Shown: positions 22,676 through 33,668 of the stretch, piece by piece
How the letters are laid out: each line of letters starts with the position of its first letter
Position numbering within the stretch: position 1 is the stretch's first letter
Assembly (NCBI GenBank): GCA_022495005.1
Contig: JAGYXB010000001.1
Location: forward strand, 62,001 to 126,000
DNA from: Rhyacophila brunnea
Taxonomy: Eukaryota > Arthropoda > Insecta > Trichoptera > Rhyacophilidae
Direction: 5' to 3'
DNA length: 64,000 bases
Made by a program: the position numbers and the translations under genes
The notes under the pieces: generated by a model
What the model was told of the DNA's origin: nothing
The model's database searches: none
The model's input: only the letters and a program-made list of their open reading frames with translations

Positions 22676-23244
22676 CGTGTAGAGATGTAGGGGTTTAAGC
22701 AAGAAATGTGATTAAATCTGACGTGACATTTAATTAATAAATTTACAAAGTGAAAATCGTATAAATTTTATGTAAATAAATAGATTTATTTATTATTGTG
22801 AAATATAAAAAATAACCATTCGATGTTGCAAAATTTAAAAAAAATAGCTCATCGTATCTTCCGGTAAATTGTTTTTTTTTTTGAAATCTGCAACGTTCTG
22901 TCTCTGCTTATGATAAGTCGTTTATACTTCATGGTGATTCTGAAAATAATAATATTATTTGTTATAGTATTATCAAAATATCGTTTAAAAATAATTTTAA
23001 AATATATTTTAAACAAATTTACATCTTTAGGATTCCTTTTGAAACAACTAAATTTCGACATTTTTAATAATTATTCATCGAAATTTTATTCTTTAGCGTA
23101 CAGTGGAGACATGAGTAACAGAATGTAACTGAATTCCATGAATGAATTTATACACTATTTAAATTTAGTTAAGTATCTATCTTTATATTTATTTATTTAT
23201 TAAAAAATATATTCGGTAAGTACATAACAAATTATCAGTTTAAA

Positions 23245-23547
23245 ATGATTTATATTATACGTCTCCGGCTTCGCAACGAAGCCATTTCATTGATCGATAG
23301 AAATTTAATTTACTGTCTTAACAAGGCAATACAAATTCCATTCTTCAATATTCAAATATTTGTAACTGGACAAAACAATAATTCTGACAGCCAAATCAAA
23401 CAAATGAAAATCAAAATAAAATCGAATCCAAACTATTACCTATGCAAAATTTATCTTGATATGGTGCGAAAATTCAAAATTGGAATTGGCACGAAAAAAA
23501 TTTTGAACAAACTTTTTATTTTAATATCAGTCGTTGCCAAGTTGTAA
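23245..23547 (+). other. Unrecognised 100-codon frame, doubtful
   Basis: An AT-rich frame rich in Ile, Lys and Asn with no recognised domain. The corresponding place in duplication unit 2 does not preserve it, which argues against a real gene. It is listed only because it is the longest frame in this stretch. Confidence 0.1.
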
Positions 23548-23943
23548 AAGAAAATCGAATAAACATGGTTTCACTTCTATATATTTTATAAATACCCACT
23601 GGGTGCACCTATATAAACTCAGATTTCGTTAAAAAGTCCCTAAATTCAAAAATATAGCGTATATAGTTAAACTTATAGGGTTCCTAATTATTAGAGTCCT
23701 AAAGAAAAAAAGTTGACTATTTTATCACGTTTTTTAACATTCAAAAATAGGTACATTTATGTGACTACCAACTTATTATTTTAATCTTTGATCATTGATA
23801 GTAAGTTAAACACTTTAAATCTATAATATTTATTATGGTAAAAATTACCGTAGTTTTTGGTTATGGATGAAGAATTCTATAATTATTTGACTACATTTGT
23901 TATATTGTGAAATATTTATTGTTAATTTGTTTTTTTTGTGGCC

Positions 23944-23979
23944 TTTCTGGTTAATCAAATTGATTAAGTTAACCAGAAA
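23944..23979. repeat. Short palindrome
   Basis: The arms tttctggttaa and ttaaccagaaa flank a short AT-rich centre, giving a perfect 11-bp inverted repeat. It may be an insertion footprint. No function is implied. Confidence 0.5.
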
Positions 23980-24112
23980 TATGAAGAAACTAAATATCAA
24001 GAACTGAGAAAATTGTTAAAAACTTTTATCAAGCAGTGGCTCATCCATTATTGATAAGCTGTGTATTCACATTCTACCATAGGCTAAGATTTTATTCTAT
24101 GTTAGATTATCT

Positions 24113-24232
24113 TTCGACCATGTCCAATCATAATAAGATCATAATATGGGCCTCCGCATAGTGAAGGTTTGATGAGGTTCTGAGACCCACGATGCTATAG
24201 ACCGACGCTTAAGCCGTGCAGCCATCGTAGGC
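24113..24232 (-). repeat. SINE-A copy with internal deletion (minus strand)
   Basis: The tail part (cgaccatgtccaatcataat, cctccgcatagtg) joins the tRNA-like head (gaccgacgcttaagccgtgc, agccatcgtagg) directly, with about 110 bp of body missing. It is absent from the matching place in duplication unit 2, so it inserted after the duplication. Confidence 0.65.
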
Positions 24233-24427
24233 TGAGATTGATAGAATGATATTAATTAACTAAAAATAATCCGAATATGTTTTCTTTTTTATCTTATTGT
24301 ATTGTAAGAAAGAGTTCAAAACTACTACTCTGACAAAAAAAATAACTTAGAAAAAATATTAATTATACAAAATGATGTGATTGTGGATTATGTTATCTTT
24401 TGTGTAGATAATAATCATTGAACTTAC

Positions 24428-24442
24428 ATGAATAAGTCTCAT
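24428..24442 (-). pseudogene. Orphan first coding exon (MRLIH) of a Gly-rich paralogue
   Basis: Minus-strand ATG AGA CTT ATT CAT is followed directly by the donor gtaagt. It aligns base by base with exon 1 of Gly-rich gene 2 (27473-27459, MKLIR|gtaagt) and its leader. No minus-strand Gly-rich exon lies further downstream before the left edge, so this exon has no visible partner. It starts only 35 bases after the stop codon of the upstream gene's last exon. Confidence 0.55.
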
Positions 24443-24477
24443 TATATCGATCAGTCATTTTAATATTGTATGAGCAC

Positions 24478-27473
24478 TCATCCCCAATAAGGGAAACCTC
24501 CATATCTGCCCCCGAATCCACCCCCATAACCTCCGTATCCAAATCCTGGAAATCCCCCAAAACCGAAACCCCCTGGGAATCCACCATATCCACCCCCGAA
24601 CCCTCCTGGAAATCCACCGAATCCACCATACCCTCCGTATCCGTGATGATGATGGTGATGTGGATCAAGGTCTGGTACTGGCAGGCCCATTGCCAAGCCT
24701 ACCAGCAAAACGACAAAGAACGACTGTAAACAAAACAAAAAGTATTTTTTCATTCAATCATGCTAAGTTTTGTGTTTTTTTTAATAATAATAGTTAATTT
24801 TTCACAATTTTATAATAATTTAATATCATTTACTTGATTGTGACTGAAGCCTCAATGATCTTGAGCTACTTTACAAACTGATTGTTGGCGAATTTACAAT
24901 CTGGTTGTAAACTCGCCCAGTGTCATCATCGAACAAGCTAACAAGCAGATTGTAAACAATCTACCGATAAAAATTGAAAGCTGGTCAACTTTACACGCTG
25001 GCGTGTGGGCCTACTGCGTCTGCGCAGTAAAGCGATAGTAGCGACCTCCTGGTAAAAAAACGAGCTACTTATTACGTCTTGTCAAAATAGTGCCAAAAAT
25101 GACGGTTTCAACTAGCTCGCTTATTGGCTTCTGAGCGAGTGGAAAGTTTAGTGGTCATCATCACAATCGCACTAGCTGACTCTCCCGCTTTTGAATTCGT
25201 CAACAAGCAGCTTCTAAAGTAGCTCAATGTCATTGAAGCTTAAAGCGGCTTTTGTAGTCGGCCGGCAGGCTGTGGCATAAAATAGCGATTTTTGATCGTT
25301 ATAAAAGGAAATATTCTGTCAGACAGTATGTTTAAATCTACTGTCGCGTGTAAATAGAAATTTAGGATATATTATAAAAAATACTTATCATTACGCTCAG
25401 AACTCGTTTTTTATTATCGCGATGGATTATTATAATAAAGAGCACATGTCATGTAAGAAAATTTGTTCGTTACTAATTCAAAAACAAAAACAAATAAAAT
25501 TAATACCATCCACCAAGGGAAAATTTGAATTGAAATTCTAATTGATATAAACTTTGTATTTTTCCATTTTAGTAAATTTTGCGACCTGGGTTTGTACCTT
25601 CTTTTATTGTATTGTGTTACTATTATAATACAAGCGAGGAAGAATAATTAACGGTATTTGTTATCAATGTGTATCTATTTGCAATTGGTGAGTGGGCAGA
25701 ACACCTGAAGTTGCCGAAAGGCGAAACTCTAATTCGAAACGATAACTCAAATGGAATAGTACAAAACTTAAATCAATTAGAATTTTCTTTGAAAACAAAT
25801 AAAGTGAGATGATTCTAATAAAAAATGCCTTTCATGTTAATATGCCGGAGGTCGTAGGTTAGCTTGCAAAAGAAAGTTGCGACAAGAAAAAAGTTAGAAA
25901 CAACTGACATTCCGACATGGATAAAAATAAATATTCATAAGTTGCTATAGCTTATTTAAGTGGCTGTATACCTTTTCGTATTATTCAACATTATAAATGA
26001 AACGAAAGTTAAACTATCGTTCATTATTATGACATTCAATTTGGTAGAACTCAACAAAATTGGAAGTTTTAACTGACCTACATTTTATTTATTTTTGTCG
26101 GCAGTTGTTTCGAAATATACGAAGCCATCTTCATACCAGTCAATGTGTGATTACTTTTTTACTTAAATAAACAAAATATTTTTTTAAAATATTACATAGA
26201 ACTCGGATATCGATGGTTTAATGCAAATTTATTGTATGTCTAGTTATGTATGTTTTGAGAAAATTTAATTTTAAGATTTGAGATGAATGTCATTATTATG
26301 TATTTGAAAGATATAATATCTTCTCAAATATCCTATTTGGAAGTACAATATTTTTACAGTATAAAGATACGATGCAGACAAACGTTTCTTGTATGTTAAC
26401 TTAATTTCAACAAAAACAGGATATACCATTTCTTTGCACAAAGTCATTATTATAATCTTAAATAGATATCAACTGAATAAATAAAAATATGGAATATTAT
26501 ATAATATTATATCACTGAATAATTTAATTCTCCTATGTAAATGTGTACACCACTGTAAAGGGATTTAAGCAAGGAAAATGATAAAATCTGGCGTCACATT
26601 TAATTAATAAATTTGAAAAATGAAAATCGTATAATTTTATTGTAAATAAATAGTTTTGTGTGATATAACGAATTGTGAAATATAATAAATAACCATTCAA
26701 TGTTCTAAAATTAAAAAAAAAAACCTAATCATAATATGATATTACCATGAAGTATAAACGAAAAATCATACATAAGCAGAGACAAAATGTTGCAGCTTTA
26801 AAAAGACCAGAAAATTTACCGGTTTTCTGGTCTTTTTTAAAGCTGCAACATTTTGTCTCTGCTTATGTATGATTTTTCGTTTGTACTTCATGGTAATTCT
26901 GAAAATAAATATATTTATTAAAGTATTATCAAATTTTAAAATATATTTTGAACAAATTTACATATTTATTCGCCATTTAAATATAGTTCTCTATCTTTTT
27001 ATTTTATTTTTTTATTGAAAAAAGCATATTTAATTAATAAATAAAAAATATCAGTTTAAGATAATTTATATTATCAATGCTATTTGTATAAATAATAAAA
27101 AAATAATATTAACTATCGATAAAATGCCAATCCCAGGACCAATCCCGGGATCCCAGGATCGTCAAATTGTAATCCCGAAATCCCGGGATCAAAATTTTGA
27201 CTCGGGATTGGATTCCCTATCGGTGACTGTGTATTGACATTTTACCATATAACAAGATTTTATCATACCAGATTGATAGATAGTAATTAATCAAAAGTCA
27301 TCCGAATATGTTTTTCTTTTTATCTTATTGTATTTTAAGGAAGGTTTCAAAGCTATGTCTCTGACAAAAAATAACTCATACATAATGACGTGATTGTTGG
27401 TTAAGTTATCTTTTGTGTACTTAATGAATATTGGTGTTCTAATAAACATTGAACTTACACGAATAAGTTTCAT
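24478..27473 (-). CDS. Gly-rich gene 2: secreted Gly/His/Phe-rich protein (two exons)
   Basis: Predicted secreted protein of 86 residues, on the minus strand. Coding exon 1 is 27473-27459 (MKLIR), followed by the donor gtaagt. The intron is 27458-24724, ending tttgttttgtttacag. Coding exon 2 is 24723-24478. The phase-0 join gives the signal peptide MKLIRSFFVVLLVGLAMG, then LPVPDLDP, six His and a GYGGFGGFPGGFGGG-type body ending RYGGFPYWG. It parallels gene 1 exactly in exon layout and N-terminal motif. An unspliced alternative starting ten codons earlier inside the intron (MKKYFLFCLQ) also forms an ORF. I prefer splicing because the acceptor position is conserved with genes 1 and 3. The intron contains a MITE, another repeat and the large palindrome. 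Exons 1 and 2 lie in different copies of a segmental duplication, so exon pairing is inferred. Confidence 0.75.
24849..25239. mobile_element. MITE with about 45-bp inverted ends
   Basis: The left end (gcctcaatgatcttgagcta, then ctttacaaactg..ttgttggcgaatt) is the imperfect inverse of the right end (aattcgtcaacaagcag...gtagctcaatgtcattgaagc). It is GC-richer than the surroundings and has no ORF. It sits in the intron of Gly-rich gene 2 and only in duplication unit 1. Confidence 0.65.
25533..25786. mobile_element. MITE with 36-bp inverted ends (host family of the 44-kb nest)
   Basis: The left arm aaattctaattgatataaac...ttttccatttt and right arm aaatggaatagtacaaaact...ttagaatttt are imperfect inverses. 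The interior includes ttttgcgacctgggttt. The same left end is seen at 44250 and the same right end at 44900, 55985 and 60085, so the family is dispersed. Confidence 0.65.
26741..26897. repeat. Near-perfect 157-bp palindrome
   Basis: The arms 26741-26814 and 26823-26897 are about 74 nt each, complementary apart from one extra T and about one mismatch, with the 8-nt loop tttaccgg. The homologous place in unit 1 (about 22845-22930) carries only one arm, so the second arm arose after the duplication. RNA from either strand would form a very long stable hairpin. Confidence 0.9.
27124..27222. mobile_element. hAT-type TIR fragment (family of 50754-51388)
   Basis: It contains the cccgggatcccaggatc, aatcccgaaatcccgggatc and gggattggattccct motifs found at the ends of the elements at 33011-33660 and 50754-51388. 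Only one end is present. Confidence 0.55.
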
Positions 27474-27947
27474 TAAATCAAGCAGTCAATTGAATGTTGT
27501 ATCAACGCTCATCTCTATAAAGGGAAACTTCGGTTAAAAAAAATGTCTTTTAAGGTTGAAAGATTAAAAAAAATGTCTTTTATTTCAATATGCCATGAGG
27601 TCGCAGGTTACCTAGCAAAAGAAAGTTGCGGCAGGAAAAGGGTTGGGATCAACTGACACAGAGCTTTGGATTGATGTATTATTCCGGCATGAATAAAATA
27701 AATATTATTCAACAGTTTAATTGAGTCTCTGTATACATACTAATATTATTCAATATTATAAATGGAACACTCCAAACCAAATTTTCTGGTTAAACTAAAA
27801 TGTGGTCAATTCACAATATTACTTATTAGGTTAAATATACAAAATTAATGACTTTTAAACAATCATAAAAGGGTTTATATTGTATAATTATTATTATGTT
27901 GTCCAATTATTTTTTGAGTCACTATAAAACAAATACTTTAACGGCCC

Positions 27948-28871
27948 ACATGCTCAGCGTACGTCAAAATGGAGTTTTTATGCTTTTTTCAAAGCATGAT
28001 CCTAGACATTCCTTAAACGTTGTAGATAATCTATTTACATGATTTTGAAGCCTTATTTTCCTTTATAATTATTTTAAACATTTGATGACTGCAGAAAGTA
28101 TTTTTATTACATAAAATAGTATTCTTTTAAACCTCTAGCTCTAATGTTTTAGAATATAGTCATATTTCAGTACGTCCATGTGAAGTGGTGTTAAGATTTT
28201 TTATATTTAATAATTTTTAAAAGCATTTATGAAACCATTAGTAAAATTTATGTTGACATTATTTTAGTGAAATATTTACAATAAAAAATTATATTGAAAA
28301 TCTCTGTGATCCCAAATTTGACAAGAATTAGGCATTTTATTATTCAAAAAATGGGCAAGATTTACACATTTAAAGATACTGATTATAAGGTATGTCTTTG
28401 ACCATTTAACACATTCGCTGCGAACTATATAATGAGATTTTAATTGCCCCCTTTAAAATGCACGTTAATTACATCGATCGGCCGCCTGGCAATTACGCGC
28501 ATGCGCGTCTTCAGCGTCCAAAGTATTAAATGTAATAAACATTCTACGAATAATGTTTGCTTTATAATAATTTTTGATATAAGAATAAGGTAGTATTTTT
28601 TTTTAATTCCCCATTTCTATTGGAATTTCCCAGTGGCTAAGCTACAACATACGGCCGTAGCCATAAATTGACAAACGATAAATTAAGTAGGAAGTAAGAT
28701 CATGTTAACGAGCGTGTTTGAACATTAACTGTTTAAAAAAAAATCGGTTAGGTACATGTTCAAACACGCGCGTTAACATGTAAAATAGATTATCTTCAAC
28801 GTTTAAGGAATCTCCAAGATCATGCTTTGAAAATAGCATAAAAGGTCCATTTTGACGTACGCTGAGCATGT
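27948..28871. mobile_element. Foldback element with about 100-bp inverted arms
   Basis: The arms at 27948-28051 and about 28775-28871 (acatgctcagcgtacgtcaa, aatgga, then caaagcatgat..ttccttaaacgtt) are near-identical inverses. A nested hairpin (28702-28780) has about 25-nt arms, catgttaacg..cgtgtttgaacat. The interior (28397-28525) has piggyBac-like ttaacacattcgctgcg. No transposase is visible. Confidence 0.75.
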
Positions 28872-29381
28872 ACCTCCTTAAGATAATATATAATAAGTAG
28901 TAATAAAAATATTTAAATAACATGATACAGCAACAACATTATTTTTATAAATCAATCATTAATTATTAGTGTAACATTTATTTGGTAGAACCCAACATAA
29001 GTGAATTTGGAGTAATTTTTTAACTTGTTTTTATCGACAGCTGATTTTGACTGTATGAAACCATCTTCATACGAGTCAATATGTGATGAATAAACAAAAT
29101 ATGTTCATATTTTATTTAAAACTGGATTAATAATCCATAATAATTAATGTAAGATATTGTATGTCAAGTTTTGTATGTTTTGAGAAAATCGAATTTTAAG
29201 ATTTGAAATGCATGAAAAAAGGTCATTAGTATCTATTTTATTTAGACGTACTACAATATGTTTACAGCATAAAGATGCGATGCAGATGAATGTTTTGTGT
29301 ATGTTAATTCAATTTCGACAAAAACTGGACATACAATATCTTTGCACAAAGCCATTTGAAATAGATATCAACTAAATAAAT

Positions 29382-29590
29382 GGTCGCGTGGCTTAAGCAT
29401 CGGCCTATAACGTCTTGGGTCCCAGTTTTGAATCTTAGGTCTGGCAAGTACATAATATTTTTTTTGGACCTAATAGGTTAAGCAAGTGGCTAACATCCAT
29501 TTCTCGTAAAAACAAAATCTGTTAATACGAAAACTCCCACTCTGTGGAGGCTCATAATATGATCTCACTAGGATCGGACACGATCAATTT
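29382..29590 (+). repeat. SINE-A copy (plus strand)
   Basis: It runs from ggtcgcgtggcttaagcatc through gtcccagttttgaatct (degraded B box) and agcaagtggctaacatccat to ctaggatcggacacgatc. It interrupts a block that is continuous in duplication unit 1 (near 26485), which dates it after the duplication. An aaat/ataaat match flanks it, suggesting a short target duplication. Confidence 0.75.
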
Positions 29591-29824
29591 AATACATACA
29601 TAAATGAAAATATGGAATATAATATTATATTATATCACTGAATAGTCTACTTCTCGTATGTAAATGCTTTTTTTAATTATTAGGCTTAAAATTATCTCTC
29701 TAAAACTCGCCTAGTAGAGTTTAATAAATTTTACTTATCAAGATTCAGATTTGACACAACTCAGTTAAAAGTTAACTGATTTTTATTTGTGATTTGTATT
29801 TTAATACTTTAACTTTACGTATAC

Positions 29825-30399
29825 CAGTAGCAAAGGGTGAAGGTGAGCTATGAAGATCCGCCATAACAGTACACATTAAACTTTGTTAGTTAGTAATACG
29901 TATTTGTTTTTATTGGACAAAGACTCCTCTTTACGATGGTGTTTATAAAAATCAATTATACCCTGTCTAAACCAAACCATCATTGTTGATACGACAAAAT
30001 TGTGCATGCTTTTTCATTTCTATGTATTACTTATTTGTTTTCTTATGATTAAGAATACATATTACACAATTTATATTGTTGGTTCATTTTTTTAAATTCA
30101 TTAAGCCCTGCCTAAACCAAATTATAATACAAAAATATTATTCTATCTATAAAATATCCAAAGTTATGTCTGATTTAATTGCATATCTTTAAATATTTTA
30201 TAGATGAGCGGGTATTTTTTGACTAATATCTATTATGGCTTGGTTTTCGCAGGGGTTAATTGAATTTTGAAAACTAACCAACACCATCTGTAAATTATTG
30301 TAGTCTTATTTCAATGAAAACAAATACGTATGACTGACAAAGTTTAATGTGCACTATATATGGCGGATCTTACCAGCCTACCTCCACCCTTTGCCACTG
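29825..30399. mobile_element. 575-bp foldback element (hAT-like ends)
   Basis: The ends cagtagcaaagggtgaaggt and, inverted, cagtggcaaagggtggaggt begin arms of about 270 bp that are complementary along almost their whole length. CAGTGGC-type ends suggest hAT, but no 8-bp duplication is clear. Partial copies lie at 2441-2760 and 6277-6730. Confidence 0.75.
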
Positions 30400-30454
30400 A
30401 TGCATATAAATACAAAATGTGTGAGGAAAACTAAACATACAATACATTATTCTA

Positions 30455-31105
30455 ACCTGTGCTACAGTTTTCATTTTCCTTTGAGATTTCCTTGAGACCA
30501 AGTTAACAATACTAATAATTAATATCGACTAGTGGGCACTTCTATGTTTTTTTGTGTTTTGATACCAATTTAAAATATTTGCACGATTTATATAGATTCA
30601 TGACAAAACTTGGAACCGATTTCCATTTTAATTGTGATTCATAAAACAGAAGCTTAGCGAAAATCCCGTTACTCTAAAAAAAATTTAATCAAAATTAGAC
30701 CTGCGCGTTAGAATAAAACCAACTTAATAATATTTTAGTTTTTTTTAATGTCTTGTTGTTTTTATTTAATGAAACGCTTTTTTTTTGAAGTAGGTACGTA
30801 TTCCACTTTTAATCAATAGATTAGGGCCGATTTCGTCCGCCTCAGAGTAAAATTTTCAACTGAATGATACATTCAACAATACAATGCAGTTCCACCATAA
30901 ATTGACAGTTTACAAAATAAAAGAAATTTTTTAATGTCATTAATTAATTTATTTATTTTATTAGTACTCGCCTTGTTTCAAAGTTATGTTTATTTGTCAC
31001 ACGTTATGACCTATTATAGCGTAATTATAACTGTTTCATTTTTAATACTCATAATTTTTGTGTTTGCATAGATAATTTGTCTTAAATACCTATCTTCCAA
31101 TAATT
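30455..31105 (+). repeat. Dispersed segment duplicated at 38275-38700
   Basis: Shared blocks occur in order: gctacagttttcattttcc, ccaagttaacaatacta, atatcgactagtgggcact, atttgcacgatttatatag, acaaaacttggaaccg, gccttgtttcaaagttat and gtatttgcatagataat. This copy is interrupted at about 30740-30945 by a fragment of the hAT-like element found whole at 45880-46754. Confidence 0.75.
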
Positions 31106-31300
31106 ATATTAAAAAACTAAACGACCATACCAAGATCTTCCACCTTAGGTATAGTCCTACTAAATGGAACTATGGACAATCATATGGTCGCCATTTTGAA
31201 AACGTCATTCGAATGTCAGATTCTGTCCAGTTGCGAGTAGGGTAGTTTTCGACTGTGGCTCCCCCATACATTCTTTAGATAAGTTTGTAGGTCTGTAATT

Positions 31301-31340
31301 ATCAGTGACGTCCCTAGGCAAAACGCCGCCCCATTTTTTA
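31301..31340 (+). mobile_element. Isolated hAT-type end (family of 45880-46754)
   Basis: The bases cagtgacgtccctaggcaaa, then acgccgcccc, match the inverted right end of the element at 45880-46754. No matching second end was located nearby. Confidence 0.5.
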
Positions 31341-31949
31341 TAGTTACACTATTTTTTATCAACCCTTCGTGACTTCAGTAATAGGTCCACATACACAGGT
31401 ATATCCACATTAGGTACTAACAAAATATTATATACCGCTAAAACATATAAAATTAAATTTATTTATTGATTGAAATATAGAAATATTTCAATCATTGAAA
31501 TTAAGAATTTTTTTTAAAGATAGAATTTCTACGGCTGAATTAAATATTTTTTGTACGCGTTGCCGGTAAATATAGATTTACATGACTACATTCATTTTAA
31601 AACTGCGAGCACGTGTTGCTAAAATTTATTGTTTTTGTATTAAATATAAAATTAGTGGTGATTTTTTTAGTTAATGTAGTAGAACATAATATGCCTAAAT
31701 ATGTTGTGTTTAAATTTGGTAACCATACTGAGAAGCAACACGATGGTATAACGTTTCATAGTTAAGTAAAGTTAATAATAATAAAATTGAGATTCTACTA
31801 TGCGTTATATCTACGTAAGAAACGCGGCTTCATTTTGCCGAACAATACCCACTCTATTTATGTTATTTTATTATTTTGAAGCTTAACGTGTTTTTTCTAG
31901 TAAAACTAACGTAAACAATGTCTTATAACAATAATGCATGCTGTTATAT

Positions 31950-32850
31950 TTAAAAAAAAAAGAAAAGTGTAAAGTAGTATCGTTAGAATGATAATAGAAA
32001 TGAGTTTAACAATTGTAATGGACAATAGTAAACATGGAGTGCCAACTAATTCATCGATAAAACATGAAATATTAAGTACTATTAATCTCAAAGCATATAG
32101 GCTCGGCTTTCTGTTAACTTAAACTTTCTGCAAAGAACGTTTTATATCATTATCTACCTCGAATAAAATGTCATTTAGCAATCTCGTTTGAAATATGAAA
32201 TAATAATTTTTGGGCGCCTTGAACATATTGTGTGTGTTTACAAATTAAATATAACACTATAAAAAATAAGAACACAGCTTAATTTGTTAAAAGAATTATT
32301 TAACTACACACAATCAATTTCGTACGACAAGCGTACTACATTGAAATTTATAATTGATACAAAAAAACAAATAGAAATTTAAATACAAATATGAGATGTA
32401 TTCGCTTGGCACAGGTCATACAGTATTTTTTTTTTTAATGGTTATGATTACTTAGCTTTTATATTTTAAATGTGATGGCTGCAATTTCATAGTCAGAGCG
32501 CCGGAAGCTGCCACCTTTTCTTTCACCTTCCCGTCCGAAAAAGGGAAGCGTCATCCTGCGTTAAAACTTTTACTATGCGATGATCGATTCACGTCTGTAC
32601 TGTATTAATTCTAATCCCGGAGTGAGATATTTTGCGGGCGGAAATGAGTTGTTTGTTATTTCCCCATCCATTGTGACAGGTTGTTGCGTAAGCTTCCAAA
32701 AGCGGGAAGAATCCTCATTGGTTCATTTTTTAACGGTCGTTGTTTTAGAAAACAGGGTTGACACACACTGTTAACAAGGTTGTGCCAAATTTATGTTGTT
32801 AATTAATTAAAATTATTTATTTAAGTCTGCGTTTAAAATGTAGACATGTC
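31950..32850. other. Left-arm-specific segment, no gene recognised
   Basis: This about 0.9-kb block is absent from the right arm. A matching ttataacaat word stands near both junctions (about 31923 and 32863), which could be a target duplication. It is slightly GC-richer near 32490-32760. A 64-codon frame at 32580-32774 has no motif. It is probably an inserted element of unknown type. Confidence 0.45.
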
Positions 32851-33010
32851 ACGTGAAACGTATTATAACAATGCAGCTGGGAAAACCCCTAATTCAATTT
32901 ATTTTATTCTATTTAAACTGATCATACACAATTTGAAACATCCCCGAACTTTATTTCGGGAATTATGTTTTTGAAATGTATTGGTAACGATTTATCATTT
33001 AACTACTCTG

Positions 33011-33660
33011 GATTACGGAATCCAATCCCTGACAATTTTTGATACATATGAATCCCGGGATCAGTAAACATAATCCTGAAACCTTCGGGATTGATTTTTT
33101 TATCAATCACAATCAATTAGTATGTGTACAAAATTATGTTAGTGAAGTATTTGTACCTGCACATGTCAAAGAAGGAATCGCCTGATGCTCACAGATAATC
33201 AATAACCTTATTTTGTTGTCACGCGCAATCCTATGAACAACAGAAAAATAATTATATCGTTCATTTAACCAGCTAAACGCTACTGAGGTTCTGGCACGTG
33301 AACAGCGTCTAGCCGCCAGTGCCATGGACGTGTAGGAAGGCACTTGTTTCTACGCCGAAATTTATGAATGTTATCTTTTCTTAAATAATTAAATTAATAA
33401 AACTGTTTTACGTTTTCATTATCTATATTACAATATTATTTACTCCATTAAGCCCATGTTTTTCCAAGATTGAAGTAGCACAATATTAACATTAAATGTT
33501 CTAAATAGTATAAATTATACTAGACATTTTTGACCAATTTTATCAATGCTATTTGTATAAATAAAAAAAAATTAACTATCGAAAATAACGCCAATCCCGG
33601 GATCGTCAAATTGTAATCCCGAAATCCCGGGATCAAAATTTTGGCTCGGGATTGGATTAC
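33011..33660. mobile_element. hAT-like MITE in the left arm
   Basis: The ends share gaatccaatccc and inverted gggattggatt motifs with many atcccggga words inside. It is flanked by ctactctg (33003-33010) and a mutated copy, taactctg (33661-33668). It is the counterpart of the cleaner copy at 50754-51388, so the insertion predates the inverted duplication. Confidence 0.75.
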
Positions 33661-33668
33661 TAACTCTG

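Larger units (their letters stand above)
22676..26545. repeat. Segmental duplication unit 1 (direct repeat)
   Basis: Unit 1 aligns collinearly with unit 2 (26546-29670) in several blocks: 22685-23010 with 26565-26960; 24240-24510 with 27285-27535; 25820-26010 with 27570-27760; 26040-26110 with 28980-29045; and 26270-26545 with 29195-29670. Unit 1 alone retains the Gly-rich exon and the MITE at 24849. The blocks are interrupted by element insertions specific to one copy. Confidence 0.8.
26546..29670. repeat. Segmental duplication unit 2 (direct repeat)
   Basis: See unit 1 for the alignment. Unit 2 has lost most of the Gly-rich exon; only the homologue of its last codons remains near 27510-27530. 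It has gained the palindrome at 26741, the foldback element at 27948 and a SINE-A at 29382. Confidence 0.8.

Noticed and set aside
24393..24729. Open frames overlapping Gly-rich exon 2 of gene 2 in other frames and on the opposite strand
   Set aside because: They are shadows of the repetitive GGN/TAY codons. The frame with the signal peptide and conserved PVPDLDP-His motif is the supported one.
33134..33343. Minus-strand frame matched by a frame at 51106-51324
   Set aside because: Both lie inside copies of the same hAT-like MITE. The translations differ by frameshifts and have no motif.
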